The notes under the pieces: generated by a model
Told to the model about the DNA's origin: nothing
Database searches by the model: none
What the model saw: the letters and a program-made list of their open reading frames with translations, nothing else
Position numbers and translations under genes: made by a program
Shown here: in pieces, positions 21,940 through 31,708 of the stretch
Position numbering within the stretch: the stretch's first letter is position 1
How the letters are laid out: each line of letters opens with the position of its first letter
NCBI GenBank assembly: GCA_963575745.1
Contig: CAUYUJ010011226.1
Span: 271,006 to 335,005, forward strand
From: Prorocentrum cordatum
Lineage: Eukaryota > Sar > Dinophyceae > Prorocentrales > Prorocentraceae
Direction: 5' to 3'
DNA: 64,000 nt

Positions 21940-23210
21940 TGTAATCCGGGGCCACAGAGGGCAGCGACGGGGCCGCTGAGGGCAGAAACGGGGCCACGAA
22001 GGGCAGCGAGGGGGCCACAAAGGGCGACAGCGGACCCACGAAGGGCATGCATATGGGGCCACGACGGGCGCGAGCGAGCGGGGGCCACGTAGGGCATTCG
22101 TATATGGGGTCACAAAGGGCGACAACGGGGCCACTGAGGGCAGCAACGGGACCACGAAGGGCAGCGAGAGGGCCACGAAGGGCGACAGCGGGGCTACGAA
22201 GGGCATGCGTATGGTTGCGAGGAAATCCAAAGTGAGAGCGCGATTCTCCAATAAACTGTGAGGAAGTATCAGGCGGGAGCCGCGATTCGGTGGTAAATTG
22301 CGAGGGAGTCCCAAGCGAGAGCGCGATTCTTCAATACATTGTAAGGAAGTCTCAGGCGGGAGCTGTTGTTGGCGCGGGCCACGACGGGCGCGAACGAGCG
22401 GGGGCCCCGAAGGGCATACGTATAGGGGGCCGCAGAGGGCAGCGACGGAGCCGCTGAGGGCAGAAACGGGGCCACGAAGGGCAGAGTGGGGGCCACGAAG
22501 AGCGACAGCGGGGCCACGAAAGGCATGCATATGGGGCCACGACGGGCGCGAACGAGCGGGAGCCACGAAGGGCATACCTATATGGGGCCAGGAAAAGCGA
22601 CAGCGGGGACACTGAGCGCAGAAAGTGGGTCACGAAGGGCAGCGAGGGGGCCACGAATGGCGACAGCGGGGCGACGAAACGCATGCGTATGGGACCACGA
22701 ATGGCGCGAGCGAGCGGAGCCACGACGGGCGATTAATCCGGGGCCACAGAGGGCAGCGACGGGGCCGCTGAGGGCAGAAGCGGGGCCACGAAGGGCAAAG
22801 AGGGAACCACGAAGAGCGACAGCGGGGCCACGAAGGGCATGCATATGGGGCCACGACGGGCGCGAGCGAGCGGGGGGCCACGAAGGGCATTCGTATATGG
22901 GGCCACAAAAAGCGACAGCGGGGCCACTGAGGGCAGCAAAGGGGCCACGAAGGGCAGCGAGAGGGCCACGAAGGGCGACAGCGTGGCTACGAAACGCATG
23001 CGTATGGGACCACGAAGGGCGCGAGCGAGCGGGGGCCACGAAGGGCAATCAATCCGGGGCCACAGAGGGCAGCGACGGGGCCACTGAGGGCAGCAACGGG
23101 GCCACGAAGGGCAGCGAGCGAAGGCGACCGCGGAACCAGTACGGGCAGCGAGGGGCATCGAAGGCGGGCGAAGGGCAGCGAGCGGCGACTGCAATCCCTA
23201 ACGGGCTGGT
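21940..23210. repeat. 21-bp satellite array (GGGGCCACGAAGGGCAGCGAG type)
   Basis: About 1.2 kb of 21-bp units such as GCCACGAAGGGCAGCGAGAG and GCCACTGAGGGCAGCAACGG, with longer higher-order blocks carrying a GGCATGCATATGGGG junction. It is interrupted at 22215-22375 by GGAAGTATCAGGCGGGAGC modules. 21 bp equals seven codons, so open frames of up to 256 codons appear on both strands (GATKGSE and LPFVAPL repeats); they are by-products. Confidence 0.9.
22215..22375 (+). repeat. GGAAGT-TCAGGCGGGAGC module pair inside satellite
   Basis: Units of about 50 bp with AGAGCGCGATTCTCCAATAA, then GTGAGGAAGTATCAGGCGG, GAGCCGCGATTCGGTGGTAA and a GCGAGGGAGTC piece. The same module recurs at 23310-23545, in reverse at 51600-51785, and within the 159-bp satellite. 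Confidence 0.75.
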
Positions 23211-23309
23211 CGAGCGGGCAAGCCCAAACGGGCGGGTCGAGCGGGCGGATCGTTGAAGCGTAAATTCTGCTTGAACCGCCAGGCAATATGTAGCGGGAGC
23301 GCAATTCCT

Positions 23310-23545
23310 GAGTGTCGAGGAGCGGCATCTGAATAAACTGTGAGGAAGTATCAGGCGGGAGCCGCGATTCGGTGGTAAGTTGCGAGGAAGTCCCAAACGA
23401 GAACGGATTCTTCAATAAATTGTAAGGAAATGTCGAGCGGGAGCTGCGATCCGGTGGGAAATTGCAAGGAAGTCCAAAGCGAGAGCGCGATTCTTTAATA
23501 CATTGTGAAGAGGAAATATCAGGCGGGAGCCGTTGTTGCTGTTGT
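23310..23545 (+). repeat. GGAAGT-TCAGGCGGGAGC modules, four to five units
   Basis: Alternating AAACTGTGAGGAAGTATCAG and AAGTTGCGAGGAAGTCCCAA pieces with GAGCGGGAGCTGCGATCCGG between them. Same family as 22215-22375. Confidence 0.75.
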
Positions 23546-23554
23546 TGTAAACCG

Positions 23555-23690
23555 GGGGCCAACAACACAATCTGACCCTCAAGACTTTCCCTGATAAAGA
23601 ACAGGGTGCGAGCCCCGGGAAGGGCACTTCAATCGAAAAAACAATGTGCACCGGGGGATCAACAATAACTATTCTTCAGAAATGAAAATT
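23555..23690 (-). repeat. Dispersed repeat R1b, minus copy
   Basis: Reverse complement of 51495-51625 by eye at roughly 85%: shared blocks GGTGCACATTGTTTTTTCGA, GAAGTGCCCTTCCCGG, TTTATCA.GGAAAGTCT and GGCCCCCGGTTT. The order R1b then GGAAGT modules is the same in both places, so the two loci share a composite of about 400 bp in opposite orientation. Confidence 0.75.
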
Positions 23691-24029
23691 CAACAACAAC
23701 AACGCTCCCGTGCGATACTTTCTCTCACAATTGACTCCGAGAGGACCTGGCCAGAGAAGGCCCGAACCTCAGCACGGGCGCTCTCGCCTGAGACTTCCTC
23801 GCAATTTGGCACCACGAAGGGGTCCATCAGAAACAATATTGTCGCTCCTTGCAGATGCCGGAGCGGACGCTTCGCCTGCGACTTCCTAGCAATTCTGCAC
23901 CGCCAACATGCTGCTGAACCCCATTAAACATTCTACTATAAAACACGGCGAAACTACTGAGAGTACTGGTCGGGAATCCTCCCATTGGAGTCGCAATGCG
24001 GAATTCTACCAACAATCCTGGTATGTGGC

Positions 24030-25500
24030 TCTGCTAGGATATTCATTGTAGGGAGTCTGACTAACAGTCAGAGAAGGAAAGTCTGACCAGGGAGTCTTAC
24101 TAAGAGTCTGGGCAGGGAATCGCACCAATATTACCAGTTGGGAACATTACAGAGGGTCTGGGGAGCTGTCTAATAAGAATATTAACAATGCCTCCGACTA
24201 AGAGTCCACGTGGGGGGTCGGATCGGACTAACAGTCCTGGTGGGAAGTCCCACGGAGAGCCCAAATAAAAAGTCGTACTCGACGTCCTAGCAGGGAGCCC
24301 GTCCTACTTGGAGCCTTGATACTCGGGAGTCCAAGTAAGAGTCCTAATGGGAAGTCCCACGAAGGATCCTAATAGGGAGTCCTGCTAACCCAAGACAGAT
24401 TCCACATTGTCTGCTGTCGAACATCGGCTCCGCTCAGCGCGCTTGCATGCACGTGTTGGGAACGCGTGGAAATCTGTGCTCTGTCGAATTCGCGGGCTGC
24501 TTGCAACAAGGTCGAATCGTGCGCTCGCTCGGCGCTTCCCCTGCGGTAGATTCCGCGGGCACGAAAATCGAGCCCGCGGAATTTCTGGGCCAATTTCCAA
24601 ATGGTCGAATGCCGCGCTCGCTCGGCGCTTCCCATGCGGTGAATTCCGAGGGGACGAAAATCGAGCCCGCAGAATTTCAGAGCAACTTCCAAATGGTCGA
24701 ATGGCGCGCTCGCCCGGCGCTTCCCCTGCGATGAATTCCGCGGGCACGAAAATCGAGCCCGCGAAATTTCTGGCCAATTCCCAAAAAAGGTCGAGAGGCG
24801 CGCCCGCTCGGCGCTTCCCTGGAGTGCTCGCGGAATTTCTACGCAATTTCCAAGGGGTCGAATGGCGGGCTCACCCGGCGATTCCCAAGCGGTAAATTTA
24901 GCGGGCGCGAAAATCGAGCCCGCGGAATTTCTGGGCAGTTTCGAAGAAGGGTCGAATGGCGCGCTCGCCCGGCGCTTCCCCTGCGATGCATTCCGCGGGC
25001 GCGAAAATCGAGATCGCGGAAGTTCTAGGCAATTCCCACAGGGTCACATGGCGCGCTCGCTCGGCGCTTCCCCTGCGATGCATGCTGCGGGTGTGAACTT
25101 CGAGCTCGCGGAATTTCTTGCCAATTCCCACAGAGTCGAATGGCGCGCTCGTCCGGCGCTTTCCCTGCGATGATACTGGGAAGTCCTGCTCAGAGTTGTA
25201 GCAGTGAGGCCTACTACGAGTCTTCTTGGGGGTCCTGCTTAGAGTCTGGGTAAAGAGCCCTGCTCAGGAGTCCTAGTAGGGAGTCTTGCCAAAGGTCCTA
25301 GTAAGTAATTTTGATTGAAGGGGCCACGCAGGGAGTCGGAATAAGAGTCTTCGCGTAGGGGGTCGCGCTGACAGTTCTAATAAGGAGCCCTCCTAGGAGT
25401 GCTAATGGGGAATCTTACTAAAAGCTTTTCAAAAGGTCGCGCTATGAATTTCAGCAGGGAGACCCAACTTTAAGAAACGGGTCCTAGCAAGAGTCTTGGT
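24030..25500. repeat. Irregular GGGAGTC minisatellite with embedded 92-94-bp array
   Basis: 24030-24400 and 25170-25500 consist of loosely repeated words such as GGGAGTCTTACTAAGAGTC and GGGAAGTCCCAC at about 18-20 bp. The 92-94-bp array (24500-25175) lies between the two halves as if inserted. Confidence 0.65.
24500..25175. repeat. 92-94-bp tandem repeat, about 8 units
   Basis: GTCGAATGGCGCGCTCGC-type starts fall at 24511, 24604, 24696, 24790, 24857, 24951, 25043 and 25135. Spacing is 92-94 bp except one short unit of 67 bp. Each unit contains CGGCGCTTCCCCTGCGATG, ATTCCGCGGGCACGAAAATC and GAGCCCGCGGAATTTCTGG. The piece CGCGGG...CCCGCG can pair on itself. No gene. Confidence 0.9.
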
Positions 25501-25761
25501 AAGAGTTCCAAGGGGTGTCCCCTTAAAAGCCCAGAGCTCTCTTTTTTGTTTGTTCTCTCATTCTCTCTGTGTCTATGTGTCTTTGTTGAGTGTAAGACAA
25601 ATATGGAAAACCATCGGGAAGCAAAGAACAGGCAAGATCACAAGATCGGTCTCCCGACCTAGACGCCTCCCCTCTAAGATGGGCCCTAAACCCTTAAGTG
25701 CCTTCAACTCGCCACCGTTCGGACGTCCGTGCCCCGTGCATTCTTCGACTTTTTTCTTATT

Positions 25762-25781
25762 CCCCATATCCTAAGATGGGG
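25762..25781 (+). other. Short hairpin CCCCAT-loop-ATGGGG
   Basis: CCCCATATCCTAAGATGGGG can form a 6-bp stem. Related hairpins with CCCCAC...GTGGGG arms and the same ATCCTAA loop occur at 56855, 57129 and 57156, each followed by TTCTTGTT (here TCATTGTT). Confidence 0.6.
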
Positions 25782-25849
25782 TCATTGTTATTACTTGGAC
25801 GCCTCCTCCTCCTCCTTCTCCTCCCCTCTCCTCCTCATACCCAGGCTTA

Positions 25850-26045
25850 CTCATACACATACTGACTCACACTCAGACTTACTCATACCCAGACTTACTC
25901 ACACACACAACATTACTCTTGCTCAGACCTACTCATACTCAGACCTACTCCTACTCAGACTTACTCACGGTGAGAGTCACTCATGCCCAGACTAACTAAT
26001 ACTCAGACTTGTTCTCAGACTTACTCATACTCAGACCTGCTCGTA
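25850..26045. repeat. Minisatellite ACTCATACTCAGACTTACTC
   Basis: Irregular 13-20-bp units built from ACTCATAC and CAGACTTACTC, about a dozen copies. Confidence 0.8.
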
Positions 26046-26079
26046 TTCAGATCTTTTCATTGTCTGATTTATTCCACAC

Positions 26080-26625
26080 ACAGCAGATTGTGAGGATGTC
26101 TCAGGCGGGGCGATGGCTTCAGCCCCCCTAAGGGGAGCCGCTAGGGGTGTTTTCACGGTCCCGTTCGCGGCCGTTTTGTGGGGACGTCTCAAGCGGTTTG
26201 CCTGTTTTCTGTCCCAGCATCCTTCGCTTTCGGAGCAGATTTGGAGGATGTCTCGAGCGAGGCGCTCATTTTCAGCATCCCTAAAGGGAGCCGCCAGGGG
26301 TATTTTCACGGTCCCGTTCGCGGCCGTTTTGTGGGGATGTCTCAAGCGGTGTGCCTGTTTTCTGTCCCAACATCCTTCTCTTTCGGAGCACTTTTGGAGG
26401 ACGTCTCGAGCGAGGCGCTCATTTTCACGTCCCTAAGGGGAGCCGCCGAAGGGTTTTGCACGGTCCCCTTCGCGGCCGTTTTGTGAGGATGTCTCAAGCG
26501 GTTTGCCTAATTTCTGTCCCAACATCCTTCGCTTTCGGAGCAGATTTGGAGGACGTCTCGAGCGAGGCGCTCATTTTCACCCACCAGGTGGGCCAGATTT
26601 TGAGGATGTCTCGATCGTGGGCGCA
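26080..26625. repeat. About 152-bp tandem repeat, 3.5 units
   Basis: The landmark TCTCGAGCGAGGCGCTCATT (or TCTCAGGCGGGGCGATGG in the first unit) falls at 26099, 26251, 26404 and 26556, spacing 152-153 bp. Units also hold GGTCCCGTTCGCGGCCGTTT and a GAGGATGTCTCAAGCGG piece that resembles the GGAAGTCTCAGGCGGGAGC module. Confidence 0.9.
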
Positions 26626-26639
26626 GATTCTCCTCAGGA

Positions 26640-26905
26640 TGCCACAAGAGGCTCCAACAGGCTCCAGGAGGCCCCAGGAGACCACATGAGGTCCCAGGAG
26701 ACCACATGAGGTCCCAGGAGGCATCAGGAGGCCACAGAAAGACTCAAGAGGCCACAGGATGTCCCAAGAGGCTCTAGGAGGCCCCAGGAAGCTCCGGGAG
26801 GCCTCAGGAAGCCATGGGAGGCCCCAGGAGGCCAGAGGAAGCGCCAGGAGGCCTCGGAAGGCAACAGGAGGCCCCGAGAGGCCCCAGGAGCAGTCCCGAG
26901 CGCCC
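26640..26905. repeat. CCAGGAGGC minisatellite
   Basis: Irregular 9-18-bp repeats of CCAGGAGGC, CACAAGAGGC and CCACATGAGGTC. No gene; reading frames give GL.G/P-rich strings. Confidence 0.8.
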
Positions 26906-28260
26906 AAATGGCTAGACGCGCATTCCCAGATCCCACTGACAATTATCCTTTTTAAACATATGCACATATGGGGATCTCCACGCAGTGAGTAATCTATAGA
27001 CGTGTTGTTTTGTTTTTCTCGCACGATGACCCAGGATGGTCCTCGATTGTCCTCGCCGAAAACATTCACACGTCCGAGCGATGTCAAGTCAAGAGATCCT
27101 CAAGATGTCCCCTGAGAGTTTCCCAAGTGACCTCCAAGAGGCCCCCAAGAGGATCCCTAAGAGACTCGAGTCTGCCTCTGAAGTGCTCGTGTCCACGACC
27201 CAGGCACGTTGGAGGGATGGGCCGAAGGCCATTCGATACTCTTGAATGTCACCATCCTGGTGCACTTCGCCGTCCATAGTCATCATTTGACACGGCCCTG
27301 CGGTGTTTGAAGGCGCAAAGGTGATAATAGAGGCGTTTGCCGAAATTGCTACAGTATTGCCCTGCTTTCATTGTTTACTATTCGGTTACCTCTGCTAGGA
27401 CACAGTCGGGCATCGAGGAACACTGTGGGAGGGGGCGCTTGGCACACATTTTATTTCTTCTCTTGCAAGTTACCTTGGCACTGCCATCATGTCTCACTGT
27501 GACTTGAACGGCGGTGTGATTGCGGCTCTGAATGGCCGATTATCCGAGGTGTGCTGACCTGGATGCATGGCTCGGTGAGGGACAAGAATTGTCTAAATCA
27601 CTGATCTCTGGACATCTCCGGGCGTGAACGCATCGTCTTTTGGAGCCAACATAAAACGCATTTCAGGTTCTTGCCTTAGCCACCACCTCAAACAGGGCTC
27701 TGTGCTGTGATCGTTCTTTCGCTGCTGCTTGTGCTGCAGCCCACACGTGCCCGCCATGCCCACTCAAATGGGCGACTCCAGAACCATTGAATCCAAAACG
27801 TTAGCATCTCCTGGAGGGCCGATTCTTGCTTCTGCCGACCTCCGCCGGTTCCTCCCGCCAGCTTCCGCCGGGGTTCTGCCGCCTTCCTCCCAGGAGAAAG
27901 TGCCAACTTCACGAACCATCGAAGGCGATGCCCTTTTTGGAACGCGCTACATCTCGTCATCATGGACAGACTAGACTGAGGGGGGGGATGGGGGGCAGAG
28001 GGCCCCTGGTATTCTCGCGTCCTGGAAAAATCACGACGGAACATTTTTGCTGTTTTTGGGCTCAAGGGCTTCTGCGCTGTTCTTCGTTGCTCCCCTTGCC
28101 GCCTCGTCGGTCCCAAATTTCCGACGGAATTATTGTTCGCAGCCGGCGTTTTTTTCCGTGGGGGTCGATTTCGGACCCCGCGAACATCAAACATGGATCT
28201 GGCTGGGACGAGGAGTTCCGGGAAGGGGTCGGGACCTCTGGGGCCGCGGATGGACAATAT
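26906..28260. other. Intergenic; no recognisable gene
   Basis: No supported gene. 27865-27960 and 28020-28255 contain words that recur elsewhere (CTTCCGCCGG, GGGACCTCTGGGGCCGCGGA at 28231), so part of this is dispersed-repeat sequence. Confidence 0.45.
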
Positions 28261-28313
28261 CATATCGGCGGATGTCAAAATTATTCTTCATTGTTCCCCT
28301 TGCCGCCCTGTCG

Positions 28314-28460
28314 GTCCTCGATGGTGGTGCCACCCGTGCGGGGTATGTGGATGAACTCCGGCCCGGTGATCTTCTGGAAATTCAGCAGCCTGAAGTCGTC
28401 CTCACAAAACCAGCTGCACGCAGGAGTGACCCTAGGCACGAATGCGCTTTCGTGTGCGGC
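28314..28460 (-). pseudogene. Sulfotransferase-like exon fragment (PAPS-binding loop)
   Basis: The minus strand encodes SWFCEDDFRLLNFQKITGPE followed by FIHIPRTGGTTIED (28355-28314). 'FIHIP+TGGT(S/T)IE' is the 5'-phosphosulfate-binding loop at the N-terminus of sulfotransferase-family domains, which move sulfate from PAPS to carbohydrate or other acceptors, usually in the Golgi. After IED the frame continues RQGGKGNNEE to a stop, and that downstream sequence (minus GACCGAC..GGCGGCAAGGGG) also occurs near 28100, so it is probably intron or repeat. The boundary CATCGAG|GACCGA would be a GA donor, a non-canonical class reported for dinoflagellates; this is inference. The later 3'-phosphate-binding region is not seen. 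It may be an exon of a gene with long introns or a gene fragment. Confidence 0.45.
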
Positions 28461-28853
28461 TTGCCGATCATTGCGTGCGATGCGACGGCGGCGGCCTGCG
28501 TGCTTGGGTTCCGACTTCCCTCGCGCCCCCCGAAGGCCGCGCACCAGAGGTCACTCCGGCAAGAAGGTCACCCTTTCGCGTGCCCGATGAGAGGTCGCTA
28601 GAGGTGGCCCCGCACCAGGGCCACTGCCGCGGAGTCCGCCCAGGCGGGCGCTTTGGGACCTCCTGCTCCCTCCTTCTCCTGCTGGTGCTGCTCTTTCAAC
28701 TCCTCTCCCTACTCCCTTTGATAGCCATGCTGGCGGACGCTGCAAAACGTGAACGCAAACAACCGAACCCGCATCCGAAAGCAAAGTGCTTCCCCAAGGT
28801 TGATGAACATGCCGCCGCCCATCGCCTAGACTAGCCGTGGCGCTGTCTGGAGC

Positions 28854-29226
28854 GTGATAAGAAAACTGCTTCCAAACCAAAAGCACGCCATGGTAGCAGC
28901 ACCAGCCGGAGGGGCTACACAAAGGCAAACACTCTTGCTGACGAGTGTGGCGCGGTCTGGCAACATCCCCGTGGAGGCCATGGATGACGTTCGGAAGGTC
29001 TTGGGCGTCACAAGCGCGAACTACGCCCTCAACGAATTCAGGATAAATGGCAAAAATGTTATGGTCCAGAGAATCGAGAAAAATATCCAAATTACGCGAC
29101 ATGTACGCCGCCAATATGGAAAAACATCGGCTGGAAATGGTCTACCGATGTCTCGACGACCTCATCGCATACACCAATGAAAGCATCAATCCGCTACCGC
29201 GTCTTCAGCACCCAGGTGCGTGCTAG
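28854..29226 (+). other. Coding-like stretch, possible exon
   Basis: Plus frame 3 (28854-29180) reads SGNIPVEAMDDVRKVLGV and NEFRINGKNVMVQRIEKN; plus frame 1 (29047-29226) reads MAKMLWSRESRKISKLRD, then EKHRLEMVYRCLDDLIAY and TNESINPLPRLQHPG. Frame 1 ends at CACCCAG|GTGCGT, a fair GT splice donor at 29215. A minus frame at 28551-29114 is also open. No family is recognised and the strand is uncertain. Low confidence. Confidence 0.25.
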
Positions 29227-29410
29227 AATTTGCTGGCAGGAAACAGTGCGAGCTGACCACATGCTTCCACAGCTGGCGCCACCTTCTTCACTAGGAGCTG
29301 CGGCGGGCAACCAACTCGCGCTACGAAACGCAGCTGTTCAACCAACAACTCGCGCGCGAAGAAATAATCGCTGAGACGATGCACACAGAAATGCCCCAAA
29401 GTGGGACAAG

Positions 29411-29531
29411 GGAGAAGGAGGAGGAGGAGGAGGAGGAGGAGGAGGAGGCGGAGGAAAAATAAGAGAAGGAATATGAGGAGGAGGAGGAGAAGGAGGAGGA
29501 GGAGGAGAAGGAGGAGGAGGAGGAGGATCAG
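29411..29531. repeat. (GGA)n purine tract
   Basis: GAGGAGGAGG run with AAATAAGAG interruption, purines on the plus strand. Frames across it (Arg/Glu or Pro/Ser homopolymers) are not genes. Confidence 0.95.
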
Positions 29532-29539
29532 TCATGCCA

Positions 29540-30000
29540 TTCTAGTTTTTCTTGAACCAGGTTTCTGTTGTCATCCTTGGAGCGTCGAGGCGGCACGGAT
29601 CCAGGGGCACTCCAGAGCGGTGGCACATCGGCGCCCGGAAAACCTTGATACCACCCATGTGGTGCCAGGGCGAGGCAAGCAGGACAGTCCGCGTTAGCGG
29701 TTATATAAAATGCAGCACCACGAGCACTATGAAATGCGAGGGGGGGTGGACTCCAAAACGAAAAAGGGCGGTGGTGGGGTTGTTGGACGGTGAGAGGAAA
29801 GGCTGCAAACGAAAACCCTCACTCACTTCCTGAATCCCATGCTGAAACAAACCCATCAATCATGCCATTCCAGTTTCTTGAAACAAGTTTCTGTTGTCAT
29901 CCTTGGAGCGTCGAGGCGGCACAGATCCAGGGGCACTCCAGAGCGGTGGCGCATCGGCGCCCCGAAAACCTTGATACCACCCCACATACGCAAAACTCGT
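29540..30000. repeat. Direct repeat pair (about 130 bp), spacing about 320 bp
   Basis: 29545-29665 and 29868-29985 match closely: TTTCTGTTGTCATCCTTGGA, GCGTCGAGGCGGCAC, GATCCAGGGGCACTCCAGAG, GCGGTGGC.CATCGGCGCCC and AAAACCTTGATACCACCC. Both are followed shortly by GTTAGCGGTT. The pair lies just past the 3' (minus-strand) end of the recombinase element and might be related to its terminal repeats. Confidence 0.8.
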
Positions 30001-30772
30001 TAGCGGTTCGAGCTGCTCCGGCTTAGTCTAGCTCTCGCCCAAGGCACCACTGAAATACCGGAACGGCAAGAGGCCTCAAGTACTCGAGCGAACCCGTTGT
30101 AAATGAAGATTTTTGCCAGGCAGGACCCGAACCGATAGGGGTAGGCGGCCACGCGCTTGGTCCAGCGGACCCTATGGGGGCCCCCTCCAGTCGACACAAT
30201 ATGGAACTGCTTGGAGTACTCACAGGGCCTAGTTCCGTTGCTACCACACTTGAAAATCATGTTCTCGATTCCTGTCAGTCCAGCGCACCAAAGGGTCGTA
30301 GGTTGTTTTCCATCGGGCTCCAACACCACACATGTGAGTAACGATGTGTTCGACGATGCGGCCTCGACTGAAGCCTTGAAGCTCAGGGGTGGACCAAATT
30401 CAGCTCGTCGGCGGATTCTCGATGACCCGCGGCACGTTGCACTGAGTAGCGCACGCGCAAAACTGGGCAGTCAGCTGCATGAGGCGGGTCCCCATCTCGA
30501 GCTGCTCTCGAACACGGGGCGCAACGTCGGGCAACCCAAGGATATATTGTCTGGACCTGATCATTGGCCTTCTCGCAATAGAGTAAGTGGTGCACGGGGG
30601 AGCACAGAACAGGCCAAGACAGCGAGGGTGGGCGATCAACTTCCTGACACGCCGGTGAACACTGGCACGAGTGACGTCTCCCTGTGGGCCCAGATGAATG
30701 CCAAAGGCAAAAACTGCGCTCGGCGGCCCGACTGAAACTCTCACATCCACTGAATACTTCAATCGCGAAGAA
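30000..30772 (-). pseudogene. C5-MTase-like methyltransferase domain of retroelement
   Basis: Motifs appear in order on the minus strand but in three frames: FFAIEVFSGCESFSRA (30772 onward, the SAM-binding 'FSG.' motif), LFCAPPCTTYSIARR (30612 onward, the 'PPC' catalytic-loop motif), RVIENPPTS (about 30429-30403, the 'ENP' motif), then HRVRWTKRVAAYPYRFGSCL (within 30329-30000), which fits the C-terminal part. In C5-type enzymes the PPC Cys attacks cytosine; here the Cys is kept. The role in the element is unknown; it could be DNA or RNA modification. Frame breaks between motifs mean no protein is produced. Confidence 0.55.
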
Positions 30773-30863
30773 ACCTTTCCTGGCGGCACGCCTCGGTGCG
30801 CGCGGAGCTGCTGGCCGGCTCTGAGGAAGGCCGTCTCGAGCTCGAGCGCGCACCTTGTGCGCA

Positions 30864-31685
30864 TCAGCCGGCTCCGCTGGTCCAGCTTGTTGTAGACGTC
30901 CTGCGCAAGGGCCCTTTTCTCGTGCCTCCTGACCGACGCCATGGTCCTCCATTTTCCCCGCCGTTGTACTTCGGCGAGGTCGAAGCGGTCGTGAAGTCGA
31001 TCCAGGCCGGCACCTGAGTGCCTCCATGCACAGGACGGGCTTCAGGTAGCTGATGCCGATTGCGCCGCGCACGGTCAGGAAGCTCGCGTTCATCTGCTTC
31101 AGGCTGAAGTCCCACAAAGGCCCCCCGGTTGGGCGGGAGTCCACATGCATCATCAGGATGTCCGACAGCCAGGGGCGGTTTACAATGAGGCTCGTCCACC
31201 GCACCCAACTTGCTGGACTGGCCGTGCCCGGCGGGGTGCAGCAGGATGGCCGCCAGCGACATGTGCCGCTGCGGCGTCGCCCTGAACACCTGGGCGGCCC
31301 TGAGATCCAGGTGCCCCCCCGGCCGCATGTTGGTATCCACCATCAGCAGCCAGGCCAGCGCCATGCCCAGTCCATCCATGCGCAGCAGGTTCACCGGGAT
31401 CGCGGCCGCTATTTCCCACGGCAGGGGTCGGCGGGCCCTCCTGGGCACCAGGCGGCGCCAACCCCGTTGCGAGCGAGCCGCCCTGGGCAAGGTCATCATT
31501 CCCTTGGCATTGTACACAGGCACCACATACTGGATTGCTGCTATGAGCTTCCCCCCTGTCGAGGGCGCCCTGCCCTCGAGAACAAGCCGATCGAAGTAGC
31601 AGGCCACGTGGATGTCCAGCTCCGCTGGGTGTAGGCTGAGGTCCACGACATTCAGCTTTGTCTGGAAATCCGAGAGCAGCCGCAT
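30864..31685 (-). pseudogene. Tyrosine recombinase domain of retroelement
   Basis: The main frame starts MRLLSDFQTKLNVVDLSLHP and contains LAWLLMVDTNMRPGGHLDLR, with the first catalytic Arg at 31325-31323, then ILLHPAGHGQSSKLGAVDEP. After a frameshift PLWDFSLKQMNASFL follows (about 31118), then a HGG block, and in a third frame AEVQRRGKWRTMASVRRHEK. In family members as I know them this ends '+RYEK', the Tyr being the nucleophile that joins element DNA to the genome. Here the codon at 30924-30922 is CAC (His). The domain replaces an integrase. Three frames and the missing Tyr mark it as dead. Confidence 0.6.
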
Positions 31686-31708
31686 GCACCGACCTCGGGT
31701 CTTCAGCG

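Noticed and set aside
22486-23256. 256-codon plus frame and 235-codon minus frame with 7-residue repeats
   Set aside because: By-product of the 21-bp satellite; both strands open, with no non-repeat flanking domain.
28048-28067. Spliced-leader-like TTTTTGGGCTCAAGG
   Set aside because: An extra G and changed upstream bases; no leader-like 5' part and no gene start after it.
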